Positions 18,921 to 27,867 of a stretch of DNA of 64,000 nt are shown in pieces (the first letter of the stretch is position 1; every line of letters starts with the position of its first letter). Under the pieces are notes generated by a model that was given only the letters and a program-made list of their open reading frames with translations, made no database searches and had not been told where the DNA came from. The stretch comes from an uncultured Saprospiraceae bacterium (GTDB taxonomy: Bacteria > Bacteroidota > Bacteroidia > Chitinophagales > Saprospiraceae), in NCBI GenBank assembly GCA_937941765.1, contig CALDGQ010000011.1:54688-118687 (forward strand), in the 5' to 3' direction. The translations under genes were made by a program, and so were the position numbers.

Positions 18921-19495
18921 AAAAAATAATTTTAGGGTCATTTTGTTTGTTGATTTTTCTAGCAACTGCTTGTAAATCTGATTATGAAAAAGCAGTGAAT
19001 GAGGAAAAAGCAAAAGGCCAGATTTATACGGATTTGCCAATGGACTTGGAAATGGGTATGACTAAGAAAGCCTATTTTGATCTTTGTTGGAAATTAAATA
19101 AACAAGGAATAATTGGTGCTGGCCCAGGAAATCAATACGCACAATATAAATTGTTGCCAAAAGGACACACAGATTCCCTCAACACAATTACAATGTTATT
19201 TTATGGAATGTTTGATGAAGAAAAAATTATGAGAGGGATGGATTTGATTATGGAATTTGAAAATTGGGCACCATGGAATGAGAAATACCATAGTCCTGTA
19301 TTGATAAGTACCTTGGAAGAACATTACATGGAAGTCTATCCAGGAAATGATTTTTTCAAATTTAATGTAAATAACGAACTCGATGCAAAAGTAAAAGTCG
19401 ACGGCAATCGACGCATCACTATGTACCCACTTTCTAATAAAAAAGTAGCTGTCAAAATAGTTGATTTACGCTATGTAGACACCATCGTAAAATGA
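18917..19495 (+). CDS. Unknown small lipoprotein between CRTAC1 paralogs
   Basis: 192 residues from ATG 18917, chosen because its ATGA overlaps the preceding stop and because it begins a clean lipoprotein signal (MKKIILGSFC..., lipobox ATAC, Cys19, then KSDYEKA). An ATG four codons upstream is possible. The mature part is charged, with no recognised domain; visible segments include DLEMGMTKKAYFDLCWKLN, which resembles the start of envelope proteins that sense or carry a ligand, but this is weak. It overlaps both neighbouring genes by 4 bases, so it must be cotranslated with the two large lipoproteins. Confidence 0.85.
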   Translation: MKKIILGSFCLLIFLATACKSDYEKAVNEEKAKGQIYTDLPMDLEMGMTKKAYFDLCWKLNKQGIIGAGPGNQYAQYKLLPKGHTDSLNTITMLFYGMFDEEKIMRGMDLIMEFENWAPWNEKYHSPVLISTLEEHYMEVYPGNDFFKFNVNNELDAKVKVDGNRRITMYPLSNKKVAVKIVDLRYVDTIVK

Positions 19496-22400
19496 TTAGA
19501 ATAATTACAGCCATATTTATCGTATTGCTATTGACTACTTGTCAAAAGAATGAAGAAGTTACTACTGCTTTATTTGACTTGAAGGATAACGAATCCATCG
19601 GTATTAATTTTAACAATGAGATTACATCTACCAATGATTTTAATGTTTATAAATACCGAAATTTTTACAATGGTGGAGGTGTCGCTCTTGGTGATATCAA
19701 CAATGACGGTTTAATAGACATTTATTTTGTTTCCAATCAATCTTCTAATAAGTTATATCTTAACAAAGGGGATTTTCAATTTGAAGATATTACGGATGCA
19801 GCAGGAGTAGCTGGAACCAAAGCTTGGTCAACTGGAGTTACTTTCGCAGATGTAAATGGAGATGGATTGTTAGATATTTACGTATGTAATTCAGGTGACT
19901 TAAATGGCGATGATAAAGAAAGTGAATTGTTCATCAATAAAGGAGACCTGACTTTTGAAGAAAAAGCAAAGGCTTATGGTCTCAACGATAAAGGGTATTC
20001 AACACACGCTTCTTTTTTTGATTATGATAAAGATGGAGATTTGGATGTGTATTTATTAAACAATAGTTACACGGCAATTGGTAGTTTTAATTTAAGAAAA
20101 AATCAACGTACCGTTAGAGATGAATTAGGTGGAGATAAATTGTTGAGAAATGATGGAAATAAATTCGTGGATGTCAGTGAAGAAGCGGGGATTTATGGAA
20201 GTGAAATTGGTTTCGGTCTTGGAGTTACCGTCAGTGATTTTAATAACGACAATTGGTTAGATATATTTATCTCCAACGATTTTTTTGAAAGAGATTACCT
20301 CTATATCAATCAAGGCAATGGAAAATTTAAAGAAGATTTAGTAGATCAAATTGGTTCCATAAGTGCGGCATCGATGGGAGCGGATGCTGCGGATATCAAC
20401 AATGATGGATACACCGATATTTTCGTAACCGACATGCTTCCTTATGAGTATGAGCGATTAAAAACAGTGACCACTTTTGATGATTGGAATCGTTACAGTT
20501 ACAATGTTAAAAATGATTATCACCATCAGTTTACTCGAAATATGTTGCACCTCAATCAAGGTGGTAAATATTTTGTTGAGATATCTCGCGAGATGGAAGT
20601 GCATGCTTCTGATTGGAGTTGGGGAGCATTGTTTTTTGATATGGATAATGATGGATTTCGTGACTTATTTATTGCCAATGGCATCTACAAAGATTTAACC
20701 AATCAAGATTATTTAGAACACATTGCCAATGAATCGGTTATTCAGTCAATTGTTTCCAAAGAAGGAATTGATTACAAAGAACTTATAGATATCATTCCTT
20801 CCAACAAAGTCAAAAATATGGCTTTTAGAAATGTGGGTGGTACTGATTTTCAACTAGACCATAATTTAGGATTATCAGAACTGAGTTTTTCCAATGGAGC
20901 TGCTTATGGTGATTTAGATAATGATGGAGACTTAGATTTGGTTGTGAACAATATCAACATGCCATGTTTTGTTTACGAGAATAATACGATTGGGAATAAT
21001 TTCCTTAGAATAAAGTTAGAAGGTACTGGTAAAAATAAATTCGGAATCGGAGCTCGAGTGCAAATTGTTACTGAAAACGAAGAAATGTACTTCGAAAATA
21101 TAACTTGCAAAGGCTTTCAATCTTCTGTAGATCATCGAATGACCATAGGGCTTGGAGATGCAAATGAAGTAGAAGTGCAAGTGAATTGGCCATCTGGAAA
21201 ACAAAGTATCCTTCCAGGTATACAAGCAAATCAAGAATTAATTATCAAAGAATCAGATGCGACTGTTGCTCAGCCAGGATTGAGAGAAAAGAAAAAAATA
21301 GTTTTTAGACCAGATAATTCAATCCCATATATTAAAAATGAAAAAGCCTATTCTGATTTCAATCAAGAAAGATTAATCTTTTGGATGAGAAGCAATGAAG
21401 GTGGAGAAATAGCAAAAGGCGATGTCAATAAGGATGGACGTATAGATATTGTTTTACCTGGTGCCAAAGGAGCGGCGACAGAAATTTGGACATCAACTAC
21501 GAATGGGAATTTTAAACAAATCATATCTCCTCAATTAGCAAAAGACATAGAATCAGAATATGTAAAAGCAGACTTAGTGGATTTAGATAATGATGGAGAC
21601 TTAGATTTATTGTTGGCGGCAGGAGGCGTTGAGCACTCAAAATACTCACCATTTTTAGTTGACAAAATTTATCTAAATGATGGCAAAGGAATTTTTTCAA
21701 ACGATACAAAATTTGAAACGAACTTTCCAAAAATGAGTACCTCTGCATTGAAAGCATTCGACTTTGATAAAGATGGAGATTTAGATATCCTCGCTACTGA
21801 AAGAATTAAGATCGGACAATGTGGAATGCCCTGTTCATCACATTTGTATGAAAACGACGGACAAGGAAAGTTTACAGAGGTCACCTCCAATAAAGCAAAA
21901 CAATTGTTAGATATCGGAATGGTGACAGATGCAAAATTGGCAGATATAGATCAGGATGGAGATATAGATATCATTTTAGTAGGTGAATTTATGCCACTCA
22001 CAATTTTGCAAAATGAAGATGGAAGTTTTACTAATCAAAAAATAAAATCTAACAAAGGACTAGCAGGGTGGTGGTCAACACTACATTTAGTTGACATCGA
22101 CAAAGACGGAGATTTGGATATCCTTGCTGGAAATCATGGAACCAATAGTCGTTTCAAAGCATCAACAGATCAACCTATAAAAATGTATTTTTCAGATTTC
22201 GATGGCAATGGATCTGGTGAAGGAATCATGTGCGGACCTGGGAAAGATAACAAATATTACCCGTTTGCTTTGAGACATAACTTAATCGACCAAATGAAAT
22301 CCTTGAAAAAAGTATTTCCAGATTTCGAGTCTTTTAAATCAGCATCCATTGAAGAAATAATCGATCCTAATAAACTAAAAGCAGCCACTACTTATTACGC

Positions 22401-22749
22401 AGATAATTTAGAAACCACCTTATTTATCAACGAAGGTGATGGAACTTTCAATGCACATCCTTTGCCTCACGAGGCGCAGTTTACAAATATTCATTCCATT
22501 GCAACTGATGATTTTGACCATGATGGGGATATGGACATCGTTTTGGGAGGAAATTTAAGTAAAGCAAAACCTGAGTTGGGAATTTTTGATGCGTCAAGAG
22601 GAATTTATTTGGAAAATAAAGGTGAACTAAATTTTGTCGCAAAAATGAATGAATTGAATATAAAAGGCGAAATTAGAGGGCTCGAAATTATTGACAATAA
22701 ACTACTCGTCAATGTCAGCGAAGATTCTTTAAAAGTGTTGAAATACTAA
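19492..22749 (+). CDS. CRTAC1-type lipoprotein 2 (VCBS/FG-GAP repeats, ASPIC/UnbV domain)
   Basis: 1,085 residues. Lipoprotein signal MIRIITAIFIVLLLTTC with Cys17 followed by QKNEE, a close match to the surface lipoprotein export signal known from Capnocytophaga. N-terminal calcium-loop repeats (DINNDGLIDIYF, DVNGDGLLDIYV, DYDKDGDLDVYL), an ASPIC/UnbV domain at ~509-590 (KNKFGIGARVQIV, GFQSSVDHRMTIGLG), then a second repeat block (DVNKDGRIDIVL, DLDNDGDLDLLL, DIDKDGDLDILA). It is closest to the paralog at 27868 (shared KNQRTxRDExGGDK). The start overlaps the unknown lipoprotein (ATGA) and the stop overlaps the next gene (TAATG). Confidence 0.92.
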   Translation: MIRIITAIFIVLLLTTCQKNEEVTTALFDLKDNESIGINFNNEITSTNDFNVYKYRNFYNGGGVALGDINNDGLIDIYFVSNQSSNKLYLNKGDFQFEDITDAAGVAGTKAWSTGVTFADVNGDGLLDIYVCNSGDLNGDDKESELFINKGDLTFEEKAKAYGLNDKGYSTHASFFDYDKDGDLDVYLLNNSYTAIGSFNLRKNQRTVRDELGGDKLLRNDGNKFVDVSEEAGIYGSEIGFGLGVTVSDFNNDNWLDIFISNDFFERDYLYINQGNGKFKEDLVDQIGSISAASMGADAADINNDGYTDIFVTDMLPYEYERLKTVTTFDDWNRYSYNVKNDYHHQFTRNMLHLNQGGKYFVEISREMEVHASDWSWGALFFDMDNDGFRDLFIANGIYKDLTNQDYLEHIANESVIQSIVSKEGIDYKELIDIIPSNKVKNMAFRNVGGTDFQLDHNLGLSELSFSNGAAYGDLDNDGDLDLVVNNINMPCFVYENNTIGNNFLRIKLEGTGKNKFGIGARVQIVTENEEMYFENITCKGFQSSVDHRMTIGLGDANEVEVQVNWPSGKQSILPGIQANQELIIKESDATVAQPGLREKKKIVFRPDNSIPYIKNEKAYSDFNQERLIFWMRSNEGGEIAKGDVNKDGRIDIVLPGAKGAATEIWTSTTNGNFKQIISPQLAKDIESEYVKADLVDLDNDGDLDLLLAAGGVEHSKYSPFLVDKIYLNDGKGIFSNDTKFETNFPKMSTSALKAFDFDKDGDLDILATERIKIGQCGMPCSSHLYENDGQGKFTEVTSNKAKQLLDIGMVTDAKLADIDQDGDIDIILVGEFMPLTILQNEDGSFTNQKIKSNKGLAGWWSTLHLVDIDKDGDLDILAGNHGTNSRFKASTDQPIKMYFSDFDGNGSGEGIMCGPGKDNKYYPFALRHNLIDQMKSLKKVFPDFESFKSASIEEIIDPNKLKAATTYYADNLETTLFINEGDGTFNAHPLPHEAQFTNIHSIATDDFDHDGDMDIVLGGNLSKAKPELGIFDASRGIYLENKGELNFVAKMNELNIKGEIRGLEIIDNKLLVNVSEDSLKVLKY

Positions 22750-25700
22750 TGAGAAACCAACTTGGGATTTTTTTATGTTTGATTTTTATGGCTGCTTGTT
22801 CGCCAAATGAAGAAGGAAAGGTAACGCCATTTAATAGCGACAGTGCGGTGAATTTCACTGAATTATCCGTAAAAGAAAGTGGCCTTGATTTTAATAACCA
22901 ATTGAAGTCAGATACGAAACTCAATATTTTTGAATACTTATATTATTACAATGGAGGTGGAGTAGGCGTTGGCGATTTTGATAATGATGGATTGGAAGAT
23001 ATTTTTTTTACAGCCAACCAAACTGCTGACAAACTTTACAAAAATTTAGGATCCCTCCAATTCAAAGAAATATCAGCAGCAGCTGGAATTCAAAATGATA
23101 ATACTTGGTCTTCTGGTGTTGCAGTCGTCGATATTGACAACGATAAAGATTTAGATATTTACGTTTCCAAAGTTGCTCCATTTTCAAAAAGTGCAACTCA
23201 CAATTTATTATACATCAATGACGGCACAGGACAATTTACAGAACAGTCCAAATCATTCGGTTTAGATTTTTCGGGGTACGGAACACAAGCCTTGTTTCTA
23301 GATTTTGATTTGGACGGTGATGTGGATGTTTATTTAGTAAATCATTCCGTGCATTCGGTTGCAAGTTTTGGAGATACGCGTCGTCGAAAAAAATCAGATC
23401 CTTTGGCCGGTGATCGATTATTTCAAAATCAATTGGCACAGGGCAAATCTACTTTTATTGATGTCACCGAAACTGCAGGAATATTTAGTTCATCATTAGG
23501 ATATGGTTTAAGTGGTGCTATTCATGATTTCAATGACGATGGTTATCCAGACATATATGTATGTAATGATTTTCATGAAAATGACTATCTCTATCTCAAC
23601 AATAAAAATGGAACTTTCAAAGAAAGCATCTCCGAATTTTTTCCACAAACCTCAAAATTCACAATGGGCATAGATGTGGCTGATATCAATGCAGATGGTC
23701 AATTGGATGTATTTACAACCGATATGTTGCCTTGGGATAAAGAAGTTGCCATGCGTTCTGCTGGCGAAGATGCTGAAAAAGTTTTTGAGATCAGAGAGTC
23801 CTTGGGATTTGAAACACAGTATGCACGGAATCATCTACACATCAATGAGCAGGACCGTTTTGTAGATCTAGCACTTTTTACAAAAACCTATGCGACCGAT
23901 TGGAGTTGGGCAGTGCTTTGTCAAGATTTTGATCACAATGGTTTAAATGACCTATTCATAACCAATGGAATTGTCAAAAGACCAAATGATTTGGAATATA
24001 TGAAATTCCTCAACAAGCAAGGTCAAATGTTGGAAGACGAAATTACAGAAGAAGAATTGAAACAGACGTTGGATATCATGCCGACGCAAAAATTGACGAA
24101 TGTATTGTTCCAGCAAAATGCACCACTTGATTTTTCTGATATTCAAAACGCTTTTGTAGGTCAACCGACTTTTAGTAATGGAGCTGCTTATGCGGATTTT
24201 GATTTGGATGGCGACTTAGATTTGGTTACCAATAATATTGATCAGACGGCATCTCTTTATAGAAACGACACGAACAATCCAAAATATATTTCTTTCAAAT
24301 TTGATAACAACAAATCTACATTAGGAGCAAGTGTGACCGTAAAAGGCGAGAATATTGCAATTACCAAAGTCAATTATACAGTGAGAGGATTTCAATCTTC
24401 GTCTACTCAATTGCTGCATTTTCCATTGACCGCAACTAGTACAGTGGATTCAGTAATTGTATCATGGCCAGATAGAAAGGTAAAGTTGATTAGAAATTTG
24501 GAGTTGAATCAAACTCATTTATTATCACCTGAAATGGGTGAGTCATTCAATCAAAATAAATCCTTTGCAAAAAATAAATTGCCTTTTGAAATTTCAAATC
24601 TACCATTACAACATCTAGACAATGAGTATGCTGATTACGATCACGATATTTTGATTCCAGAAAAATTATCAAGTGAAGGTCCAACAATCCATGCAGCTGA
24701 TTTTAATGGAGATGGAGTTAAAGATTTGTATGTTGGTGGCGGAAGATTTGCAGAAGCAAAATTATTGTTAGGTAAATCAAATGGTCAATACAAAGAACAA
24801 GAAAATTTAGACTTCAAAAAAGATGCAAAACATGAAGATGTTGCCGCTACCTCATTAGACTTTGACGGAGATGGCGATTTGGATTTGTATGTAGTAAGTG
24901 GTGGAAATGACGTAACAGAAACCAATCCACTTTTGCAGGATAGACTTTATTTGAATGATGGAAAAGGAAATTTAAAACGGTTGCCAATTTCTTTACCTTT
25001 TACCAATGGAAGCACGATTTCAACTGGTGATATCAATGGAGATGGATTTCCAGATTTGTTTGTTGGAGCTCGTTCTATTCCAAATGCTTATGGTTTATCG
25101 CCCTATAGTTTTTTGTTGAGTAACAAAGGAGGTTTCGGTTTAGAAATGATTTGGAAAAAACGATTAGGTATGGTGACCGATAGTAAAATGTTAGATTTAG
25201 ACGGAGATGATGATATTGATTTAGTAATTTCTGGTGATTGGATGTCAATATTGGTCGGCTTAAATAATGGAGAATCATTGGATTTTGAAAATGAATTTGC
25301 CAAAAGTATCCAACCATATAAAGGACTTTGGAATTGTTTGGCATTCGAAGATTTAAATGACGATGGCATTCAAGATATCGTTGCTGGAAATGCAGGAATG
25401 AATTTTAAATGGACAGCTAGTGAGGACGTGCCTACTTGGTTATATGTTTTTGATATTGATAAAAATTCAAGTACAGAATCATTTATCTTTAATTCCTATT
25501 TCGATCAATATATGCCTTTTCACGCATTGGATAGAATGATTGAACAAGTACCAGCATTGAAAAAAGATTTTATCAATTATCCTAAATTCGCTGAAGTCGA
25601 ATCAATTGATCAATTAACAAATGCAGAACCAGTCGAAACAAAGCAACTAACCGAATTGAGATCGATTCTATTTATATCTGGTAAAAACGGCTATAAACAT

Positions 25701-25997
25701 CAACCATTAGCTGATGAATTCCAATACACAGCTATCAAAGATGCGGAAGTCTGGAATGACCAACTGATAATACTAGGAAATGAAGATCGTTTTATCGCTG
25801 AATTAGGAGCTAATAATGGATGGCCAGTAATGGTTGCTGAAATAAATAAAGGAGACAAAATTTCTATAAGTAATCCTAAGACACTAGATTTAGATCCAAC
25901 ATTAGCAACCCGACAATTAATTGTTATAAACAAGAGTCAAGCAGTTTTTACAGTCGATCAGTCAAAGCCTTTTTTGTTGAATAGGAGGGCAAAGTGA
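22749..25997 (+). CDS. CRTAC1-type lipoprotein 3 (VCBS/FG-GAP repeats, ASPIC/UnbV domain)
   Basis: 1,082 residues, beginning at ATG in a TAATG overlap with the previous stop. Lipoprotein signal with lipobox MAAC (Cys17) then SPNEEG. Calcium-loop repeats (DFDNDGLEDIFF, DIDNDKDLDIYV, DFDLDGDVDVYL), an ASPIC/UnbV-like domain at ~517-590 (STLGASVTVKG, VRGFQSSSTQLLHFPL) and a second repeat block (DFNGDGVKDLYV, DFDGDGDLDLYV). It is the most divergent of the four: for example the Gly-Phe-Gly-Leu-Gly stretch of the others is GYGLSGA here. It ends the tightly coupled four-gene run; a 268-base gap follows. Confidence 0.92.
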   Translation: MRNQLGIFLCLIFMAACSPNEEGKVTPFNSDSAVNFTELSVKESGLDFNNQLKSDTKLNIFEYLYYYNGGGVGVGDFDNDGLEDIFFTANQTADKLYKNLGSLQFKEISAAAGIQNDNTWSSGVAVVDIDNDKDLDIYVSKVAPFSKSATHNLLYINDGTGQFTEQSKSFGLDFSGYGTQALFLDFDLDGDVDVYLVNHSVHSVASFGDTRRRKKSDPLAGDRLFQNQLAQGKSTFIDVTETAGIFSSSLGYGLSGAIHDFNDDGYPDIYVCNDFHENDYLYLNNKNGTFKESISEFFPQTSKFTMGIDVADINADGQLDVFTTDMLPWDKEVAMRSAGEDAEKVFEIRESLGFETQYARNHLHINEQDRFVDLALFTKTYATDWSWAVLCQDFDHNGLNDLFITNGIVKRPNDLEYMKFLNKQGQMLEDEITEEELKQTLDIMPTQKLTNVLFQQNAPLDFSDIQNAFVGQPTFSNGAAYADFDLDGDLDLVTNNIDQTASLYRNDTNNPKYISFKFDNNKSTLGASVTVKGENIAITKVNYTVRGFQSSSTQLLHFPLTATSTVDSVIVSWPDRKVKLIRNLELNQTHLLSPEMGESFNQNKSFAKNKLPFEISNLPLQHLDNEYADYDHDILIPEKLSSEGPTIHAADFNGDGVKDLYVGGGRFAEAKLLLGKSNGQYKEQENLDFKKDAKHEDVAATSLDFDGDGDLDLYVVSGGNDVTETNPLLQDRLYLNDGKGNLKRLPISLPFTNGSTISTGDINGDGFPDLFVGARSIPNAYGLSPYSFLLSNKGGFGLEMIWKKRLGMVTDSKMLDLDGDDDIDLVISGDWMSILVGLNNGESLDFENEFAKSIQPYKGLWNCLAFEDLNDDGIQDIVAGNAGMNFKWTASEDVPTWLYVFDIDKNSSTESFIFNSYFDQYMPFHALDRMIEQVPALKKDFINYPKFAEVESIDQLTNAEPVETKQLTELRSILFISGKNGYKHQPLADEFQYTAIKDAEVWNDQLIILGNEDRFIAELGANNGWPVMVAEINKGDKISISNPKTLDLDPTLATRQLIVINKSQAVFTVDQSKPFLLNRRAK

Positions 25998-26265
25998 GCG
26001 TAATCAATATTAATTGCTATTAATCAAATTGATGCTAGGATCTATAGTTGAGTTTTAGTAGAAAGTTAGATCACGCAAGCATTTTGTAGCGGGTGGCGGA
26101 TTTTAAATGTCCGAGGGACGAGTTTTTAAAATCTAGATTTTTGTTTACTTTTCATCAATGGAAAAGTAAAAAGAATTCAGACTCCTTCGATTTCAAATTG
26201 AAAATTTAACTATTAGATGATTTCTTTGCTGGAGCAAAAGCTAGTTTTTTTTAATAATATAACCG

Positions 26266-27612
26266 ATGAGTACACTGAAGTTTAAATATATTTGCTGTTT
26301 ATTAATCCTGATTTCATTAAGTGCCTGCAAATCAGACAAACCACAATTAACAAAATCTGACTATCAACCTATAGTAGACAACGCAACAGACTTCCACGAA
26401 GCACTTGATGGACTAACCGACGTCATCGTACACGACATATTTTCCCCACCAGTAGCAAGTCGAATATATGCCTATCCATGCATTGCAGCAAATGAAATTC
26501 TAGCAGAAAATAAGACCAATTTATTAGCAGGAAAATTGCACGGTCTCACTCCAATTCCAATCACGAATGATACCTTAGTTTCAAAAGAAATTGCTGCATT
26601 AGCTGCATTTTATAAAATAGGCACGCAACTGATTTTTTCCGAAGATAAAATGATTGCAAAGGCGCAAAACTATTTTGAAAAATTAGATTCACTAGGAATT
26701 CCAAGATCAGTGTTAGAAAATTCCAAAAAATATGGAGCAGAAGTAGCAAATCATATTCTTGCTTGGGCAAAAAAAGATAACTACGACAAGACCCGTTCCT
26801 TTTCAAAATTTTCTATTTCAGATGATCCTGCTCGATGGAAACCAACCCCTCCAGCCTATATGGAAGGAATCGAGCCTCACTGGAATAAAATCCGTACGAT
26901 GGTACTCGATTCGGCGAGTCAATTCAGAATATTGCCACCGCCACCTTTTGATTTAAAAGAAGGAAGTGACTTTAGAAAAAAGACATTGGAAGTATATGAA
27001 GTGGTCAATAAAATTACAAAAGATCAAAAAGAAATTGCCAGCTTCTGGGATTGTAATCCTTTTGTTATGAATCAAACAGGTCATATCATGTTTGCTACAA
27101 AAAAAATAACACCTGGTGGACATTGGATGGGAATCTCTAACATCGCTTCTGAAAAAGCCGAATTATCTTTAGCAAATGCAATTAGAGTATCTACCTTAGT
27201 GTCTATCTCCTTATTCGATGGTTTTATAGCTTGTTGGGATGAAAAATACAGAAGTTCATTAGTACGGCCAGAGACGGTTATTAATGAATATATTGATGAA
27301 GATTGGGTGCCAATTTTACAGACACCACCTTTTCCAGAACACACCAGTGGACATAGTGTTATTTCTACTGCCGCCGCAACAACCTTAACTGCATTGTTCG
27401 GAGATTCATTTGTATTCGTAGATGATGTAGAGAAAAAATATGGCCTTGGAATTCGTGCCTTTGAATCTTTCAAAGCCGCCTCTGCTGAAGCTGCCATCAG
27501 TCGATTGTATGGTGGGATTCACTATATGCCTGCAATTACAGAAGGCGTTTTGCAAGGAGAGCAAGTAGGAGCGTTGATTGTAGAAGAGTTGCAACTTGAA
27601 AAAGTGAAATAA
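26266..27612 (+). CDS. Vanadium-dependent haloperoxidase/PAP2-type lipoprotein
   Basis: 448 residues with a lipoprotein signal (lipobox LSAC, Cys21, then KSDK). All vanadate/phosphate-pocket residues of the vanadium haloperoxidase and PAP2 superfamily are visible in order: Lys327 and Arg334 (KYRSSLVRP), Ser361-Gly362-His363 (PEHTSGHS), and Arg413 with His419 (SRLYGGIHY). Family members either oxidise halide with hydrogen peroxide or act as acid phosphatases; the sequence does not decide between them. The signal peptide places it in the periplasm or on the outer surface. It stands between CRTAC1 paralogs 3 and 4, a linkage suggesting a joint task. Each flanking gap is about 260 bases. Confidence 0.9.
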   Translation: MSTLKFKYICCLLILISLSACKSDKPQLTKSDYQPIVDNATDFHEALDGLTDVIVHDIFSPPVASRIYAYPCIAANEILAENKTNLLAGKLHGLTPIPITNDTLVSKEIAALAAFYKIGTQLIFSEDKMIAKAQNYFEKLDSLGIPRSVLENSKKYGAEVANHILAWAKKDNYDKTRSFSKFSISDDPARWKPTPPAYMEGIEPHWNKIRTMVLDSASQFRILPPPPFDLKEGSDFRKKTLEVYEVVNKITKDQKEIASFWDCNPFVMNQTGHIMFATKKITPGGHWMGISNIASEKAELSLANAIRVSTLVSISLFDGFIACWDEKYRSSLVRPETVINEYIDEDWVPILQTPPFPEHTSGHSVISTAAATTLTALFGDSFVFVDDVEKKYGLGIRAFESFKAASAEAAISRLYGGIHYMPAITEGVLQGEQVGALIVEELQLEKVK

Positions 27613-27638
27613 GTGGTAAAATGTAAAATATATTTGTA

Positions 27639-27740
27639 ATTCTTTCTGCGATTTTTCTGCGTAGTTTTCACGTACTAGCTCTGCGAAATTCAGCAACTTC
27701 TGCGTGATGAAATTTACGAACCAAGATTTTATCGTATGCC
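27639..27740. repeat. Dispersed intergenic repeat, copy A
   Basis: This ~100-base stretch (TTCTTTCTGCGATTT ... AATTTACGAA ... CAAGAT) is clearly related to 32643-32745, with the same order of TCTGCG, TTTTCAC, TTTACGAA and CAAGAT blocks. It occupies most of the 255-base gap between the haloperoxidase gene and CRTAC1 paralog 4. No coding potential seen. Confidence 0.5.
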
Positions 27741-27867
27741 AAATAAAGCTAGCAACGCTAAAAAAATTACTTTCTAAGCTTAAATATTCTTCAAAATCAA
27801 GCATCAAAACAAGCTAAAAGACGTATTAAGTTAATAGTTAATACACAAATTGTCAGCCTAGAATTAA

